The position numbers and the translations under genes were made by a program. From Lithodes maja (taxonomy: Eukaryota; Arthropoda; Malacostraca; Decapoda; Lithodidae), in contig JBAKBP010007902.1 of the NCBI GenBank assembly GCA_037953745.1, forward strand, positions 1 to 64,000: 64,000 nt of DNA, given 5' to 3'. Of this stretch, positions 1 through 10,379 are shown piece by piece. The notes under the pieces were generated by a model. It made no database searches and had not been told where the DNA came from. It saw nothing but the letters and a program-made list of their open reading frames with translations. Every line of letters begins with the position of its first letter. The first letter of the stretch is position 1.

Positions 1-1
1 G

Positions 2-1075
2 TGTCAGAGTTTTCCGGGTAATTTTGCCACGCGAGGGTGTCTGATGGACAGGGACAGCAGGGGCGGCGGTAGGGGCGGCGGTAGGGGCGGCGGCAGAGGC
101 GGCGGCCGAGGCGGCGGCAGGGGCAGCAGTGGTGCGTGGCCTTGATGGGAAGATGATGGTGGTGCCTGTCGCCCTTCTCTCTGTTCCTTGGGCAGGGGCG
201 GCAGGGGCAGCAGGGGCGGCAGGGGCAGCAGGGGCGGCAGCGGCAGCCGGGCCAGGGGCGGCGGCTGGTGGTGGTGGTGGTGGTCGGGGCACTGTGGCTG
301 GCGTACGGGATCTTTTCCCTACGCCCGTGCCTTTAATTTTTCCTGCCCCCGCAGGTTTTGCAGCCCTAGGGCGGCCTCCTGCGTCGCTGGCAGGGGCAGC
401 AGGGGCGGCAGCGGCAGTCGGGCCAGGGGCGGCGGCGGCAGCCGGGCCAGGGGCGGCGGCTGGTGGTGGTGGTGGTGGTGGTAGGGGCACTGTGGCTGGC
501 GTACGGGATCTTTTCCCTACGCCCGTGCCTTTAATTTTTCCTGCCCCCGCAGGTTTTGCAGCCCTAGGGCGGCCTCCTGCGTCGCTGGCAGGGGCAGCAG
601 GGGCGGCAGCGGCAGTCGGGCCAGGGGCGGCGGCGGCAGCCGGGCCAGGGGCGGCGGCTGGTGGTGGTGGTGGTGGTGGTAGGGGCACTGTGGCTGGCGT
701 ACGGGATCTTTTCCCTACGCCCGTGCCTTTAATTTTTCCTGCCCCCGCAGGTTCTGCAGCCCTAGGGCGACCTCCTGCGTCGCTGGTACCGGTGGCAGGG
801 GTGGCAGGGGTGGCAGTGATGGTAGTGGTTGTTGCAGTGGCCTGGGTCGTGGTGGCAGTGTCACGAAAGATCAATGACCTCTGTGCAATTGCCCTGCTTG
901 CACGTGTTTTCCGTGCTTTGGGTGCTGGTGTTTCGTCCTCCGAGCTGTAGGGCGTGTCGTACAGGTAGCTAGGGTCTTTGGCAGCCACCCTCTGCCTTCC
1001 ACGGCGGCTAACACCACCAGAAGGAGGGCTGGTTGTGTCATCAGGGAGCGAGCGTGAGGGACGTGTGGGCTCCAT
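2..1075 (-). CDS. partial N-terminal region of a probable piggyBac-like transposase
   Basis: The minus-strand frame from the ATG at 1073-1075 has no stop for 358 codons and runs off the left edge. The N-terminus reads MEPTRPSRSLPDDTTSP, followed by acidic and basic low-complexity sequence (DPSYLYDTPYSSEDE, then KARKTRASR). After that come about three copies of a 66-residue unit, each with a basic block (KIKGTGVGKRSRTP), a proline run and Ala/Pro tracts. Nothing catalytic is visible. The other transposases here also have long disordered N-termini before the catalytic core, which fits this position just inside a TTAA-flanked terminus. A Gly/Ala-rich plus-strand frame over the same bases is probably a shadow. 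Function is inferred from context only; another DNA-binding protein cannot be excluded. Confidence 0.5.
   Translation of the reverse strand, partial: MEPTRPSRSLPDDTTSPPSGGVSRRGRQRVAAKDPSYLYDTPYSSEDETPAPKARKTRASRAIAQRSLIFRDTATTTQATATTTTITATPATPATGTSDAGGRPRAAEPAGAGKIKGTGVGKRSRTPATVPLPPPPPPPAAAPGPAAAAAPGPTAAAAPAAPASDAGGRPRAAKPAGAGKIKGTGVGKRSRTPATVPLPPPPPPPAAAPGPAAAAAPGPTAAAAPAAPASDAGGRPRAAKPAGAGKIKGTGVGKRSRTPATVPRPPPPPPAAAPGPAAAAAPAAPAAPAAPAAPAQGTERRATGTTIIFPSRPRTTAAPAAASAAASAAAPTAAPTAAPAVPVHQTPSRGKITRKTLT
235..785. repeat. 198-bp tandem repeat, about 2.8 copies
   Basis: The motif GCACTGTGGCTGGCGTACGG starts at 289, 487 and 685, an exact 198-bp period (66 codons). Copies are nearly identical, including the CCA/TGG run and GGCGGC tracts. 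The unit keeps the minus-strand frame open, so each copy adds 66 residues to the predicted protein. Confidence 0.9.
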
Positions 1076-1522
1076 GACTAGTGCTTGGTTACTGGCGCGG
1101 TGGTGCTTGCTCGAGTGCGGGGAGAGCGTTTCGCGGGGTGGTATCGAGAGTTGACACGTAGTACTATATCCACACCAATTTTCAGCCGTCTGACTATTTA
1201 CGCGCGGTTTTGGTACGCGTTCAAAAGCGTTACTCCAGAGAGTCTTCCCGCAGTCCGCCGGGGGAACTCTTAAGAGTCTTCCCGCAGCTCCCGGGTTAAT
1301 GAGCTGGGAAACTAAGATTAAAACCGATACATGGGCTTCGGTGTACTGTATAATGTTTATTTAATAAACAGTAAAACAAAATACTGTATACAGTATTTAG
1401 CCTACAGAGTGTCATAATAAAGCACATATCACATTTTGTCAGAATATACAGTAGGCTAAGTATATTGCTGTGTTGGTTAACACCTATTGCACTGATCATT
1501 GCTCAAAGTTCAATTAGACCTA

Positions 1523-2674
1523 CAGTGGAGCCCCCATTTTTGCTACACCGGTCTTCGTTGATTCAATTCTCGCACCACACACCAAATATTCCCAATTTCA
1601 ATTCTCGGGCCAAAAGCCTCAATTCTCGCATCAAAATCCCAGCCGAAACCCGAAAAAATAGCAAAAATAACGAAAAACTCGACAAAACTAGAAAACAAAC
1701 AAAAACAATAATTTTGTTTTAACATAACAAAAGAATCTGCCAGGCGCTTGCCGTTTAGAGACGAAATCCGAGTGAATCCGAGATCCGATCGTCAAATGCA
1801 CAAGATGCCGCCATCTTTGTATGACGTCATCACTAAGCAGACGCTTGCAGTTTAGCTAGTATCTGTGTTGACAAAACAACCGTTTGCAAGCCTTTTTGTG
1901 CCTGAACCCCTTATCTCTCGCGTTTATTATAACCTCTAGTACATCTAGTGATAGGGATGGTTGGCCTGGTGGTAGCAATGAAGGAATTTCATGCTCAAAA
2001 CACAGAGCAAAGACCAGTCCATGTCGGACGAAAGCGATTGAAATGCCTAGCCTAGACGATGTTAGCCTAGGCTAGGCTAAATATGACAATGATTTATAAT
2101 AAAATCTGTGTGGTAAGTAATCTTCTCATAATACGTATTTATACGTCTTTTCCTCATATGTATTTATTGGATGTATTTGGGGCGAAATGGGTACTTGAGG
2201 GGTGGCTGGACGAATTTAGAACCTAGGCCTAAACAAATTTGCATGATAGAAACAATGCCCCAATCTACAGTATTTATGGTTATGACTGTCATTTAGCCAT
2301 GTCTATACAATATTATTATTTACAATGCATAAGATTTAGGCCTAGGCTACTTGATGTAGCCTAGACAAAAAACATGTTTTCATAGCCTAACACTGGGAAA
2401 AAGTGCGGTAATTGTTTAGATATTGGGCCTTTTTTTTCTAGTTATTAAAAACTTATTCTATGGTGTATTATATGATACCGTATAATGCATAAAATTTAAT
2501 TTGTGTACAATAAAACATGTTTTCATAGGCAAAAAATAGAAAAAGACGCAAATTTTGGCATGAGCACGGAACCGATTGAATTTTCCCCATATGAACAGTG
2601 CCCCGATCTTGGCTGTTTCAATCCTAGCTCTATTTCTGCGGAACCGATTAGCAGCTAGGATGGGGGCTCCACTG
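1523..2674. mobile_element. pogo/Tigger-like non-autonomous DNA element
   Basis: Inverted ends CAGTGGAGCCCCCAT (left) and its complement (right) are flanked by TA at 1521-1522 and 2675-2676. The interior is AT-rich, contains repeated AATTCTCGCA-like words near the left end, and has no long ORF. TA duplication with CAGT-starting ends is typical of Tc1/mariner-pogo (Tigger) elements. Family naming is inference. Confidence 0.7.
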
Positions 2675-2699
2675 TATACTGTATATTCCAGTACAGTAC

Positions 2700-2800
2700 G
2701 GGGGAGGTGTGGAGGAGTGGTCATGCCACTGGAATGGTAATCCAAATGGTCCCTGGTTCGAATCCAAATGTATCAATGGGAAGATTATTGGGATGGAATT
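2700..2800 (+). repeat. tRNA-like / SINE promoter remnant
   Basis: GGTTCGAATCC at 2755-2765 is a perfect B-box. An A-box-like GTGGAGGAGTGG lies at 2709-2720 at suitable spacing. The ends do not pair as an acceptor stem, so a tRNA-derived SINE or relic is more likely than a working tRNA gene. Confidence 0.5.
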
Positions 2801-3260
2801 TGTGCTGTACCTAATATCAGTGCATTACCACAAAGCCCACCAAAACGCCAACAAAATACCCTCATTGTTCCCTGATTAAATAGCATTGTATGAATATTCC
2901 CATATTCAAAATATGCTACAGGGGTGCAATGCCTAGTGAGTTCATTGCTCAATAAGTGGCGTTCTGAGAGTGAGGGTCCGAGTCTAGCTGGTGAGACAGT
3001 GAAGCACTGGAGCGAAGCAGCTTCAGAGATTTGGCTGCTTCGAGTTGTGGGTGCATCCGTGCATCTTGCGAAGGCAAGATATCGGGGACTGGTATCTCAA
3101 AGTGCTTCACATGTCTCACTCCCTAGACTGGAACGAGACCTCACGGGCTTCGCCGTTCAATATACGGTTGAATGTACAGGCTCTCAGCCTATGCCCGAGA
3201 GTAGTTGGAGAAAAAAAAAAAAAATGTGCAGCAGCTTCTGCCAGTGGGATATAATACAGG
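2801..3260. other. no gene seen; poly(A)-ended segment
   Basis: No convincing coding region. A 14-base A run at 3211-3224 follows a more GC-rich stretch from about 2920, which looks like the 3' end of an unidentified retroposed sequence. Its 5' limit and any target duplication are not clear. Confidence 0.35.
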
Positions 3261-3272
3261 ATTCATAGATAT

Positions 3273-6200
3273 ACCCCCTGGGGGTTAGGGAATAGAATAT
3301 GCCCCACGTGCCTTCTGCGTGTCGTAAGAGGCGACTAAAGAGGTTGGGTCGGTGGGCTTGCGACCCCCACCCGGAAAAAATATCTAAGCAAAGAAAAACG
3401 AACGAACAGCCTCGGATGCGGACGGAACCAACGTTGACGAACCACGACCGACTAAGTACATGCCTTCGGACATTCTGAGAATGGCTACGTGGAATGTTAG
3501 TGGCATGAATGATGGCACAAAAGAGAGAGAGGTTCTGGAAGTGTTAGTGAATGCCAGGCTGGATGTATGTGGAATGACAGAGACCAAATGGAAAGGTTCA
3601 GATGTGAGAGAGTGGGAGTGTGGAATGGGTGTGTGTGCTGGAGTGAGTGAAGGAACAGCGAGAGAAGGTGCATGTTTGTTTGTAAGTAGCAAATGGAAGG
3701 AATGTGTAAGAGAGTATGGGTCTGTGGGTTCAAGGATTGTGTGGGTGAGAATGAAAGTAGGAATACAAACGTGGGTGATTGTATGCGTGTATGCCCCGAC
3801 AGAGGATATACTTGAAAGAAAGAAAGAGGAGTTCTGGATGAATGTGGAGGCGTGCCTGGAGAAGTTTGACAAGAACGAAAGAATATTTCTGATTGGGGAT
3901 ATGAATGGTAAGGTGGGTGATAGGAAAGTTGAGGGAGTGGTGGGAGGGTGGGGGGTACCATCAGAGGTGAATGGGAATGGTAGTGCACTTGTGGACGTAT
4001 GTGTGGGGAGGAGGCTGTGGATAGCCAACACCTTCTTCCGACACAGAATGATCCACAGGTACACGTGGAAACGGATGTTGACGATGAAGGATAAGACAGT
4101 GGTGGAACGAAAGTCATTGATTGATTATGTATGTGTGGATGAACGAATGAAGAAATCTGTGATGGATGCTAGGGTGTATAGGGGTATTGGAGGGGGTCTG
4201 TCTGATCATTATGTAGTGGTAGCTAAGGTTAGGATACAAAAGAAGTGGGTGAGGAGAGCGGGAGGGAGGCGAGAGGAGGGTGGAATGGTGAGGAGGGTGG
4301 AGAGGTTGCAGGAGGAGGAAGTCGGGGAGGAGTACAGGAGAGCAGTGGAAAGACGACTAGGTGGGTTCGACCTGGAAGTTATGGAGGAAGTGGAGGAGAT
4401 GAGCAAGGTGTTTAAGGATGAGATCTGTGCAGCATGTGAGGTGTGTGGAGCGAGGAGAAGAGGGAGGGGAGTGAAAGGTACAGCATGGTGGACAGAAGAG
4501 GTAAGAATAGCTGTGGAAGAAAAGAAGAAAGCATATAGAGAGTGGTTGGGTAGTAGAGGGAATGAAGATTCCGAGAGACAGAAACGAGCGAGGTACGTGG
4601 AGAGTAAGAGGGTGGTGAAGAGAGTAGTGAAGGAAAGTAAGAGAAGAGTAGATGAGGAATTTGGAAGGAATCTGAGTGTAAAATGGAGGGAGAGTAAGAA
4701 ACTGTTCTGGAAAGAAGTCAAGAAAGTTAGGGAAGGTAGCAAGGGAAACAGTAAGGGTGTGAAAGATAAGAATGGGAGAATGCTAGCCGAGAAGCAAGAG
4801 AGAGTCGAAAGATGGAGGGAGTACTTCAGTGAGTTGCTAAATGAAAGGAATGAAGAGCCAGCAAACATAGCTGGATATGGTATGGGAGGGAGAAGAAGAG
4901 AAGTAGTGGAGGAGGAGGTGGGGATCAGGAGGTCAGAAGTGTGGGAAGCCATGAAAAGAGTGAAGTTGGGGAAAGCACCAGGAACAGATGGAGTGTGTGG
5001 GGAAATGTTGAGGTATGGTGGTGAGATAGTGATAGAATGGGTATGGAAAATGTGCAAACTAGCATGGGAGAAGGGGAGTGCACCCGATGACTGTAAGACT
5101 GGCATAATAGTCCCCCTATATAAGGGCAAAGGGGAAAGAGGAGTGTGTGGTAACCACCGAGGAATATGTCTTCTAAGCGTAGTAGGGAAGGTATACAGTA
5201 GGGTAGTGATTGAGAGAGTGAGAGTGAGAACGGAGAAATGGATAGGCGACGAGCAGGGAGGTTTTAGGAAGGGAAGAGGATGTGTAGATCAGATTTTTAC
5301 CCTGAATTGTGTTGTGGAGAAGTATCTGGAGAAGAAACAAAAGGTGTATGTTGCCTTTATGGACTTGGAGAAGGCCTATGACAGAGTGGATAGAGAAGGT
5401 TTGTGGAAAGTACTTAGAATATACGGAGTAGAGGGCAAGTTGCTGAAAGCAGTGAAGAGCATGTATGAGGGTGCAAAGGCGGCAGTACGTGTGGAGAGTG
5501 AGCAGAGCGAGTTCTTTGACCTGAATGTTGGTTTGAAACAGGGGTGTGTGATGTCCCCGTGGTTGTTTACTGTATATATGGATGGAGTTGTGAAAGAAAT
5601 ACTATCAAGAGCAGTGGATGTTGGTGTATCGCTGAAAAGGGAGGGAATTGAGTGGAAGCTACCTATACTGCTGTTTGCGGATGATACAGTTCTGATGAGT
5701 GATAATGAATGGGAGTTGCAGGGTCTGGTAAATGAGTTTGGAACAGTGTGCGAAAAACGGAATTTGAAGGTAAATACGGGGAAGAGCAAGGTTATGGTCT
5801 TCGAAAGGGGTGAAGTCACAGAGTGTGAGGTGAAGCTGAACGGTCAGGCTATGGAGATCGTCAACTCTTTTAAGTATCTGGGCAGTGTGTTGAGTAAAGA
5901 TGGGACTATGGATGAAGAGGTGCGGGAGAGGGTACAACAGGGGAAGAGGGTTGTAGGAACGCTAAAAGCAGTAACAAGAAATAGGGTGGTCAGTATGGAA
6001 GTGAAGAAGTCCTTGCATGACAGTGTGGTAATCCCGACACTGACTTACGGAAGCGAAGCATGGACGTTGGTTGAGAGACTCAGACCAAGAGTGAGAGCAG
6101 TGGAAATGAATTACTTAAGGAGTGCGTGCGGAGTTACATGGAGGGATAGACAGACTAATGAGGAAGTAAGAAGGTGTGGTGTGGAGGTAGATGTGCTGGA

Positions 6201-6469
6201 AAGTGTGAAAAGGAACAACTTGAGATGGTTCGGCCATATGGAACGTATGGAAAGCGAGAGAATGACTAAGAGGGTGTACGAGAGCGAGGTGGAGGGACAG
6301 AGGGGGAGAGGTAGACCGAATATGAGGTGGAAGGATGGAGTGAGGAACTACATGAACGAAGGCGGTGCTGGTTGGGGGGAGGGGCGTCGACTGACTGGGG
6401 ACAGAGGTGCATGGGGGCGGTTCGTTCGTGGCCACCCCTTCGGGGATCACGGCGTCAGGCGATAGATAG
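3273..6469 (+). mobile_element. full-length RTE-like LINE
   Basis: The element is bounded by a 12-bp target duplication ATTCATAGATAT at 3261-3272 and 6470-6481. The 5' UTR includes the block GTGTCGTAAGAGGCGACTAA, which I recognise from invertebrate RTE-like elements. The 3' end is a short GATA-type microsatellite instead of poly(A). A 3.2-kb length with one long ORF fits the RTE group. A 5'-truncated copy of the same family lies at 60092-62519. Confidence 0.85.
3460..6465 (+). CDS. RTE-like endonuclease-reverse transcriptase (LINE ORF), intact
   Basis: This 1001-residue ORF encodes the retrotransposition enzyme: an N-terminal APE-type endonuclease that nicks target DNA, then a reverse transcriptase that copies the LINE RNA there. 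Visible endonuclease blocks are MATWNVSGMNDGTKE, the catalytic-loop block TETKWKG, VYAPTED, IGDMNGKVGDR and the terminal GLSDHYVVV (about residues 8-255). RT blocks include LGKAPGTDGVCGEML, GICLLSVVGKVYSRV, GGFRKGRGCVDQIF, FMDLEKAYDRVDREG, LKQGCVMSPWLF and the active site FADD encoded at 5673-5684. The C-terminus has the WFGHMERM and GRGRPNMRW blocks common in RTE-like proteins. The ATG at 3460 precedes the endonuclease directly. No stop or frameshift is seen, so the copy may be recently active. Clade placement is from memory of motifs. Confidence 0.9.
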   Translation: MPSDILRMATWNVSGMNDGTKEREVLEVLVNARLDVCGMTETKWKGSDVREWECGMGVCAGVSEGTAREGACLFVSSKWKECVREYGSVGSRIVWVRMKVGIQTWVIVCVYAPTEDILERKKEEFWMNVEACLEKFDKNERIFLIGDMNGKVGDRKVEGVVGGWGVPSEVNGNGSALVDVCVGRRLWIANTFFRHRMIHRYTWKRMLTMKDKTVVERKSLIDYVCVDERMKKSVMDARVYRGIGGGLSDHYVVVAKVRIQKKWVRRAGGRREEGGMVRRVERLQEEEVGEEYRRAVERRLGGFDLEVMEEVEEMSKVFKDEICAACEVCGARRRGRGVKGTAWWTEEVRIAVEEKKKAYREWLGSRGNEDSERQKRARYVESKRVVKRVVKESKRRVDEEFGRNLSVKWRESKKLFWKEVKKVREGSKGNSKGVKDKNGRMLAEKQERVERWREYFSELLNERNEEPANIAGYGMGGRRREVVEEEVGIRRSEVWEAMKRVKLGKAPGTDGVCGEMLRYGGEIVIEWVWKMCKLAWEKGSAPDDCKTGIIVPLYKGKGERGVCGNHRGICLLSVVGKVYSRVVIERVRVRTEKWIGDEQGGFRKGRGCVDQIFTLNCVVEKYLEKKQKVYVAFMDLEKAYDRVDREGLWKVLRIYGVEGKLLKAVKSMYEGAKAAVRVESEQSEFFDLNVGLKQGCVMSPWLFTVYMDGVVKEILSRAVDVGVSLKREGIEWKLPILLFADDTVLMSDNEWELQGLVNEFGTVCEKRNLKVNTGKSKVMVFERGEVTECEVKLNGQAMEIVNSFKYLGSVLSKDGTMDEEVRERVQQGKRVVGTLKAVTRNRVVSMEVKKSLHDSVVIPTLTYGSEAWTLVERLRPRVRAVEMNYLRSACGVTWRDRQTNEEVRRCGVEVDVLESVKRNNLRWFGHMERMESERMTKRVYESEVEGQRGRGRPNMRWKDGVRNYMNEGGAGWGEGRRLTGDRGAWGRFVRGHPFGDHGVRR

Positions 6470-6481
6470 ATTCATAGATAT

Positions 6482-7045
6482 GATCACTAGACCATAGAGC
6501 TATGATCAGTGTGTTACTGGAGGATTGCAGTCGCTGCAAAAAGCTGTACACCAGTCTCCTGATGACAGCCCGACAGCACTACACATCCAACAGTGTGCAC
6601 ACCATACTAGTGCTCTCATATTTAGATAGACAAATGAACATCCTGAGGATATTACAATAGGATGTACACAGTCCATTTATGGTGGCTCTATTGTACTTCC
6701 ACCACAAATGGGCCGTGTACATAGAGGAACAATATGTTTGGAACAAGGTGATTAGTTTATTTAGTTTCCCAGTTAGCCTACACGTGGAATTTCCTCAAGA
6801 TGGTGTTACCACGTACATAGAGCTGTCTGCGCTGATGGCTAATTATTTTGCTTTGGTGAATGTTTGGGTTACCGGTATTTTAAGACTACATTTAGATATA
6901 GATAGATTTTATTTACACTTGCTTTCAGATATATACTTATAAAGCCCAAATCGGATTGACTTTTTCACCAGCGTAGGAACAGGATTGAGTTGGCTTGATA
7001 TTTGACACCCTAGGGGAGCGGGGTTCTTTTTTTTTTTTTTCTTTC
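6482..7045. other. no gene seen
   Basis: AT-rich sequence with no supported ORF or recognised terminus. It ends in a T run at 7028-7040, directly before the TTAA of the MITE at 7050. It may be single-copy flank. Confidence 0.4.
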
Positions 7046-7049
7046 TTAA

Positions 7050-7550
7050 CCCTCCAGCCCCGGCTATGAATTATATATATATTCCCCGAAATCCGGGGGT
7101 TTTGACCGAAAAACGTCTACGCCTAGGCATCTTTGTTATTTGGCTTGCTTCCGCATTCCCGCGCATCCCCAAGCGTAGATGTGTTTCGTACCTGTAGAAT
7201 GGCGTTAAGTAGAGCTCTCTAAGTCAACTGGTTCAGTTGTGATGATGATTTCATTGGAGATAACTTTATGGCAAAAACAGCCACTTTACACTACTTTTCG
7301 ATACTTAACAATAACATACAGGCACACATGAACAAGCGACGCACTCCTTCTTGTGGCCGGAGATGCGGGGCGTCGGTCCAGCCGGCTGTTGTTTACATGC
7401 GTCGGACGTACGCCTCGCACACCAAGCTTACAGGCTTTGAGCTCATGGGTCTTTAACCCGGGAACTGCGGAAAGACTCTTAAGAGTTCCCCCGGCGGACT
7501 GCGGGAAGACTCTTAAGAGTCAGGGGGAAAAAAAAAAATCAATTTAAAAC

Positions 7551-7597
<47 letters not shown>

Positions 7598-8149
7598 CCC
7601 CTGGGCCATGCAAAATATCACTCTTCTACCTCCCTTCCTTCCCCACTTTCCTCCCCTCCTTCAGTTATCACCTATGTTCTCTGTTATTCCCTTATTCTGT
7701 GGTATATTTTCGTGCTAACATTAGCGAGTTGCAAGCAGGGCATTGTCATCACCGTTAGCAAGCGAGTGCAAGAGAGAGAGAGAGAGAGTATCGATCGACA
7801 GTGTCTCTCCAGACTTGGGGAAAAGTGGCGGGAAAGGAGGTTGCCTCAGCCATACATTATGTAACTCCCGGCCTGTATCGCCGATTTTGACCATCCAAAC
7901 GCAGTTTCCACTTGTTTTATTGTTGTAACAGGTTAATACCTTTATAATCAACCTATAATAGGCGCATATGGAGAAGTATTAATGCTATTTATGGTAAAAT
8001 AAATATTTTAGTGATGGAAACAGTTCAAATACATGCGCACAGGCAGAGGTGTCTCATACCCCCATGCGCACTTCAGAGGTTAAGAGCCCTTCCGGGTAGC
8101 TCGGGTGTGTTTTTTATGGGCGTTCAAGAGCCCTTCCGGGTCTGGAGGG
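7050..8149. mobile_element. piggyBac MITE (outer), interrupted
   Basis: TTAA lies at 7046-7049 and 8150-8153. The left end CCCTCCAGCCCCGGCTATG matches the right ends (reversed) of the elements at 63289-63773 and 52019-52496. The right end, read inward, CCCTCCAGACCCGGAAGGG, continues into CTCTTGAACGCCC as in the 63289 element. The body from 7200 to 7440 is the reverse complement of those MITEs. A second MITE sits at 7457-8079; without it the element is about 475 bp. Confidence 0.85.
7457..8079. mobile_element. piggyBac MITE (inner) inserted at TTAA
   Basis: Flanking TTAA is at 7453-7456 and 8080-8083. The left end CCCGGGAACTGCGGAAAG carries ACTCTTAAGAGT twice, matching the terminus at 1295. 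The interior includes a T run of about 45 bp (7550-7597), an (AG)n stretch and the words TATCACCTAT and CCAGACTTGG. The body resembles the 622-bp MITE at 25418-26039. No coding region. Confidence 0.85.
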
Positions 8150-8341
8150 TTAAACACTTCCTATGACACTGTACAATCATAGGAAACACCAAATTTCCAC
8201 ATCTGACTACCATTACTCACCCAACAGAGCTCCCCCCCCCCCCCCCTCCCCCTCTTACTCCCTAGGCCCAGCGGTCAGAAAATACTAATCATTTGCTAAA
8301 TATTTGGTCAAAGTCTACAGTATATAAATAAAATAGTGTAG

Positions 8342-10012
8342 TTGGCCAATTCATTCGGTTTTCCTTGGCAGCGCACATTAGACAGACTAAAGCGAACGAT
8401 TAAATGGGTAACCCTCTCTGGGCTTAACACTAATAAGGCGTACGGTCCGGACGGTGTTCCTCCTGTTGTTCTCAAAAACTGTGCTTCCGTGCTGACTCCC
8501 TGCCTAGGCAAACTCTTTCGTCTCTGTCTATCCTCTAACGTCTTCCCTTCATGCTGGAAGTTTGCTCACATTCAACCTGTCCCAAAGAAGGGTGACCGCT
8601 CTCAACCCTCCAACTATCGTCCAATTGCTCTTATCTCTTGTCTTTCTAAAGTTTTTGAAACTATTCTTGCTTCCAAATTTCTTAAGCATTTCTCTTTTCA
8701 TAATCTGCTCTCAGATCGCCAGTATGGCTTCCTTAAGGGTCGCTCTACTGGTGATCTTCTTTCATATCTTACTAACTCTTGGTCATCCTCCTTTCGGGAC
8801 TTCGGTGAGACTTTTTCTATTGCACTAGACATATCGAAAGCCTTCGATAGTCTGGCATAAATCTTTAATTTCTAAACTACCCTCCTTCGATTTCTATCCC
8901 TCCATCTGTGCCTTTGTCTCTAATTTCCTTTCCGGCCGTTCCATAGCTGCGGTTGTGGACGGCCATTGTTCACTTCCTCACCCTATAAACTCCGGTGTTC
9001 CTCAGGGCTCTGTCCTATCTCCTATTCTCTTTCTAATTTTTATAAATGATCTCCTTAACTGTACCTTAATTCCCATCCATTCATACGCAGACGACTCAAC
9101 CTTACACTACTCCATTAGTTTTTCAGAACGCCCCAGCCAGCAATCCCTCAACGACAAACGTAATGAAGCCATAGAACTCTTAAATTCTGATCTAAATACT
9201 ATTTCCAATTGGGGCAGAGAAAACCTTGTTAACTTTAATGCTTCCAAAACCCAATTTCTCCATCTATCTACCCGTCAGGATCTCCCAGCGGACTATCCCT
9301 TATTCTTCAACAATACAAAAATCAACCCTTCATCTTCTCTCAATATTCTTGGTGTCTCTTTTTCTTCTGCTCTCATTTGGAGGGACCATATTACCAGTCT
9401 TGCTAAGGCAGCCTCCCAGAAGCTGGGTGTGCTCAACCACCCTAGGGGGTTCTTTTCCCCTGCACAGCTTCTTGCTCTGTACAGGGGCATAGTGCGCCCT
9501 TGTATTGAGTATTGTTCACATGTGTGGGGAGGTTCCTCTCACACCGCTCTCCTAGACTAAGTTGAAAGGAAGGCCTTTCGTATCATTAACTCCCGTCCAC
9601 TCACCAACTCTCTGCAATCTCTCTCTCTCCGCCGCAATGTTGCATCTCTCTCGCTATTCTATCGCTACTATAATAATCAGTGTTCCTCAGAGCTATCCCA
9701 GTGCATACCACCTCCTTTACGTAGGGCACGTGGTACCGGTCTTGCAACTCAATCCCACCCCTACTCTAACTCTCCAACCCAAGAGTGAAACGTTACTCTC
9801 AAACTTTCTTCTACTCAACATCTGAGCTCTGGAACTCTCTCCCAGAATCAGTCTTTCCCTCTTCCTATGACTTAAATTGCTTCAAACTCCGTGTGTCCAG
9901 GCATTTTGGCTCGAGCGTCCCTTGATTTTGGCCCTGTCACTCTTTCAACTATGGGGGAGGCACTCGCTATAGGCAGTTATGCCTTTTGCCTCCCTCAATC
10001 ACATAGAAAAAA
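8342..10012 (+). pseudogene. 5'-truncated Jockey/CR1-group LINE reverse transcriptase, decayed
   Basis: RT blocks are clear: NKAYGPDGVPPVVLKN, NYRPIALISCLSKVFE, QYGFLKGRSTGDLL, ALDISKAFDS, SGVPQGSVLSPILF and YADD at 9083-9094, then a thumb/C-terminal region ending near 9920. There is no endonuclease, so the copy is 5'-truncated near 8340. Damage: a 1-base frameshift near 8850 (the frame resumes as VWHKSLISKLPS), a TAA at 9558-9560 where the copy at 22053 has a lysine codon, and a short deletion near 9765. The 3' end is an A-rich run after CACATAGAAAAAAA. Clade is uncertain; poly(A)-type ending suits Jockey-like elements. Confidence 0.8.
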
Positions 10013-10379
10013 ACTGAAATATTTTTCCAAGGTTGGGTAACCATTACTCTGTGAAAACCAGACCAAATTTTTTTTTTTTTAACTTTTGTGCCTGTTAACA
10101 TCTCTGATTACTGTCCGATTAGCTCCATTTTTGGCATAGAATTAGACCAAGCATAAATGAAAGGTTTGTTGATTGGAATTTATTTTTGGCAAAATTTTCG
10201 AAGCTCAAATCTATATTTATTATTGGAAATGTGGACAATATTTATATAATTTATTTTTGCCTGCGATTTTCGACATGATCTAGTATCTAATTGGGGAAAA
10301 CAATTCTGTAGGCTTATAGCCTATTTATCTAACTTACCTCACACAAAAAATAAACAAAATCCGCAGAGACGAGAAATTT
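10013..10379. other. no gene seen
   Basis: AT-rich DNA with poly-T near 10070 and no supported ORF or terminus. It probably is flank between the LINE above and the piggyBac below. Confidence 0.4.

Larger units (their letters stand above)
1..1295 (-). mobile_element. piggyBac-like element, 5' end only
   Basis: The right-hand boundary is a TTAA at 1296-1299. Read leftward, the terminus starts CCCGGGAGCTGCGGGAAG and carries the 12-bp palindrome ACTCTTAAGAGT. The same terminus, with the same palindrome twice, begins the MITE at 7457. A minus-strand ORF starts about 220 bp inside the terminus and leaves the window open. TTAA duplication and CCC-starting ends are piggyBac hallmarks. Assignment rests on these ends and layout, because the catalytic region lies outside the window. 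Confidence 0.6.

Noticed and set aside
129..950. Plus-strand Gly/Ala-rich 273-residue frame
   Set aside because: It is the complement of the longer open minus-strand frame that starts at a good ATG just inside a piggyBac-like terminus. The Gly/Ala composition follows from the GGC/GCA repeat.
3384..5129. Long Ser/Leu/Thr-rich frames on the minus strand opposite the RTE-like ORF
   Set aside because: Antisense shadows of a purine-rich coding strand; the same frames recur opposite the copy at 60-62 kb.
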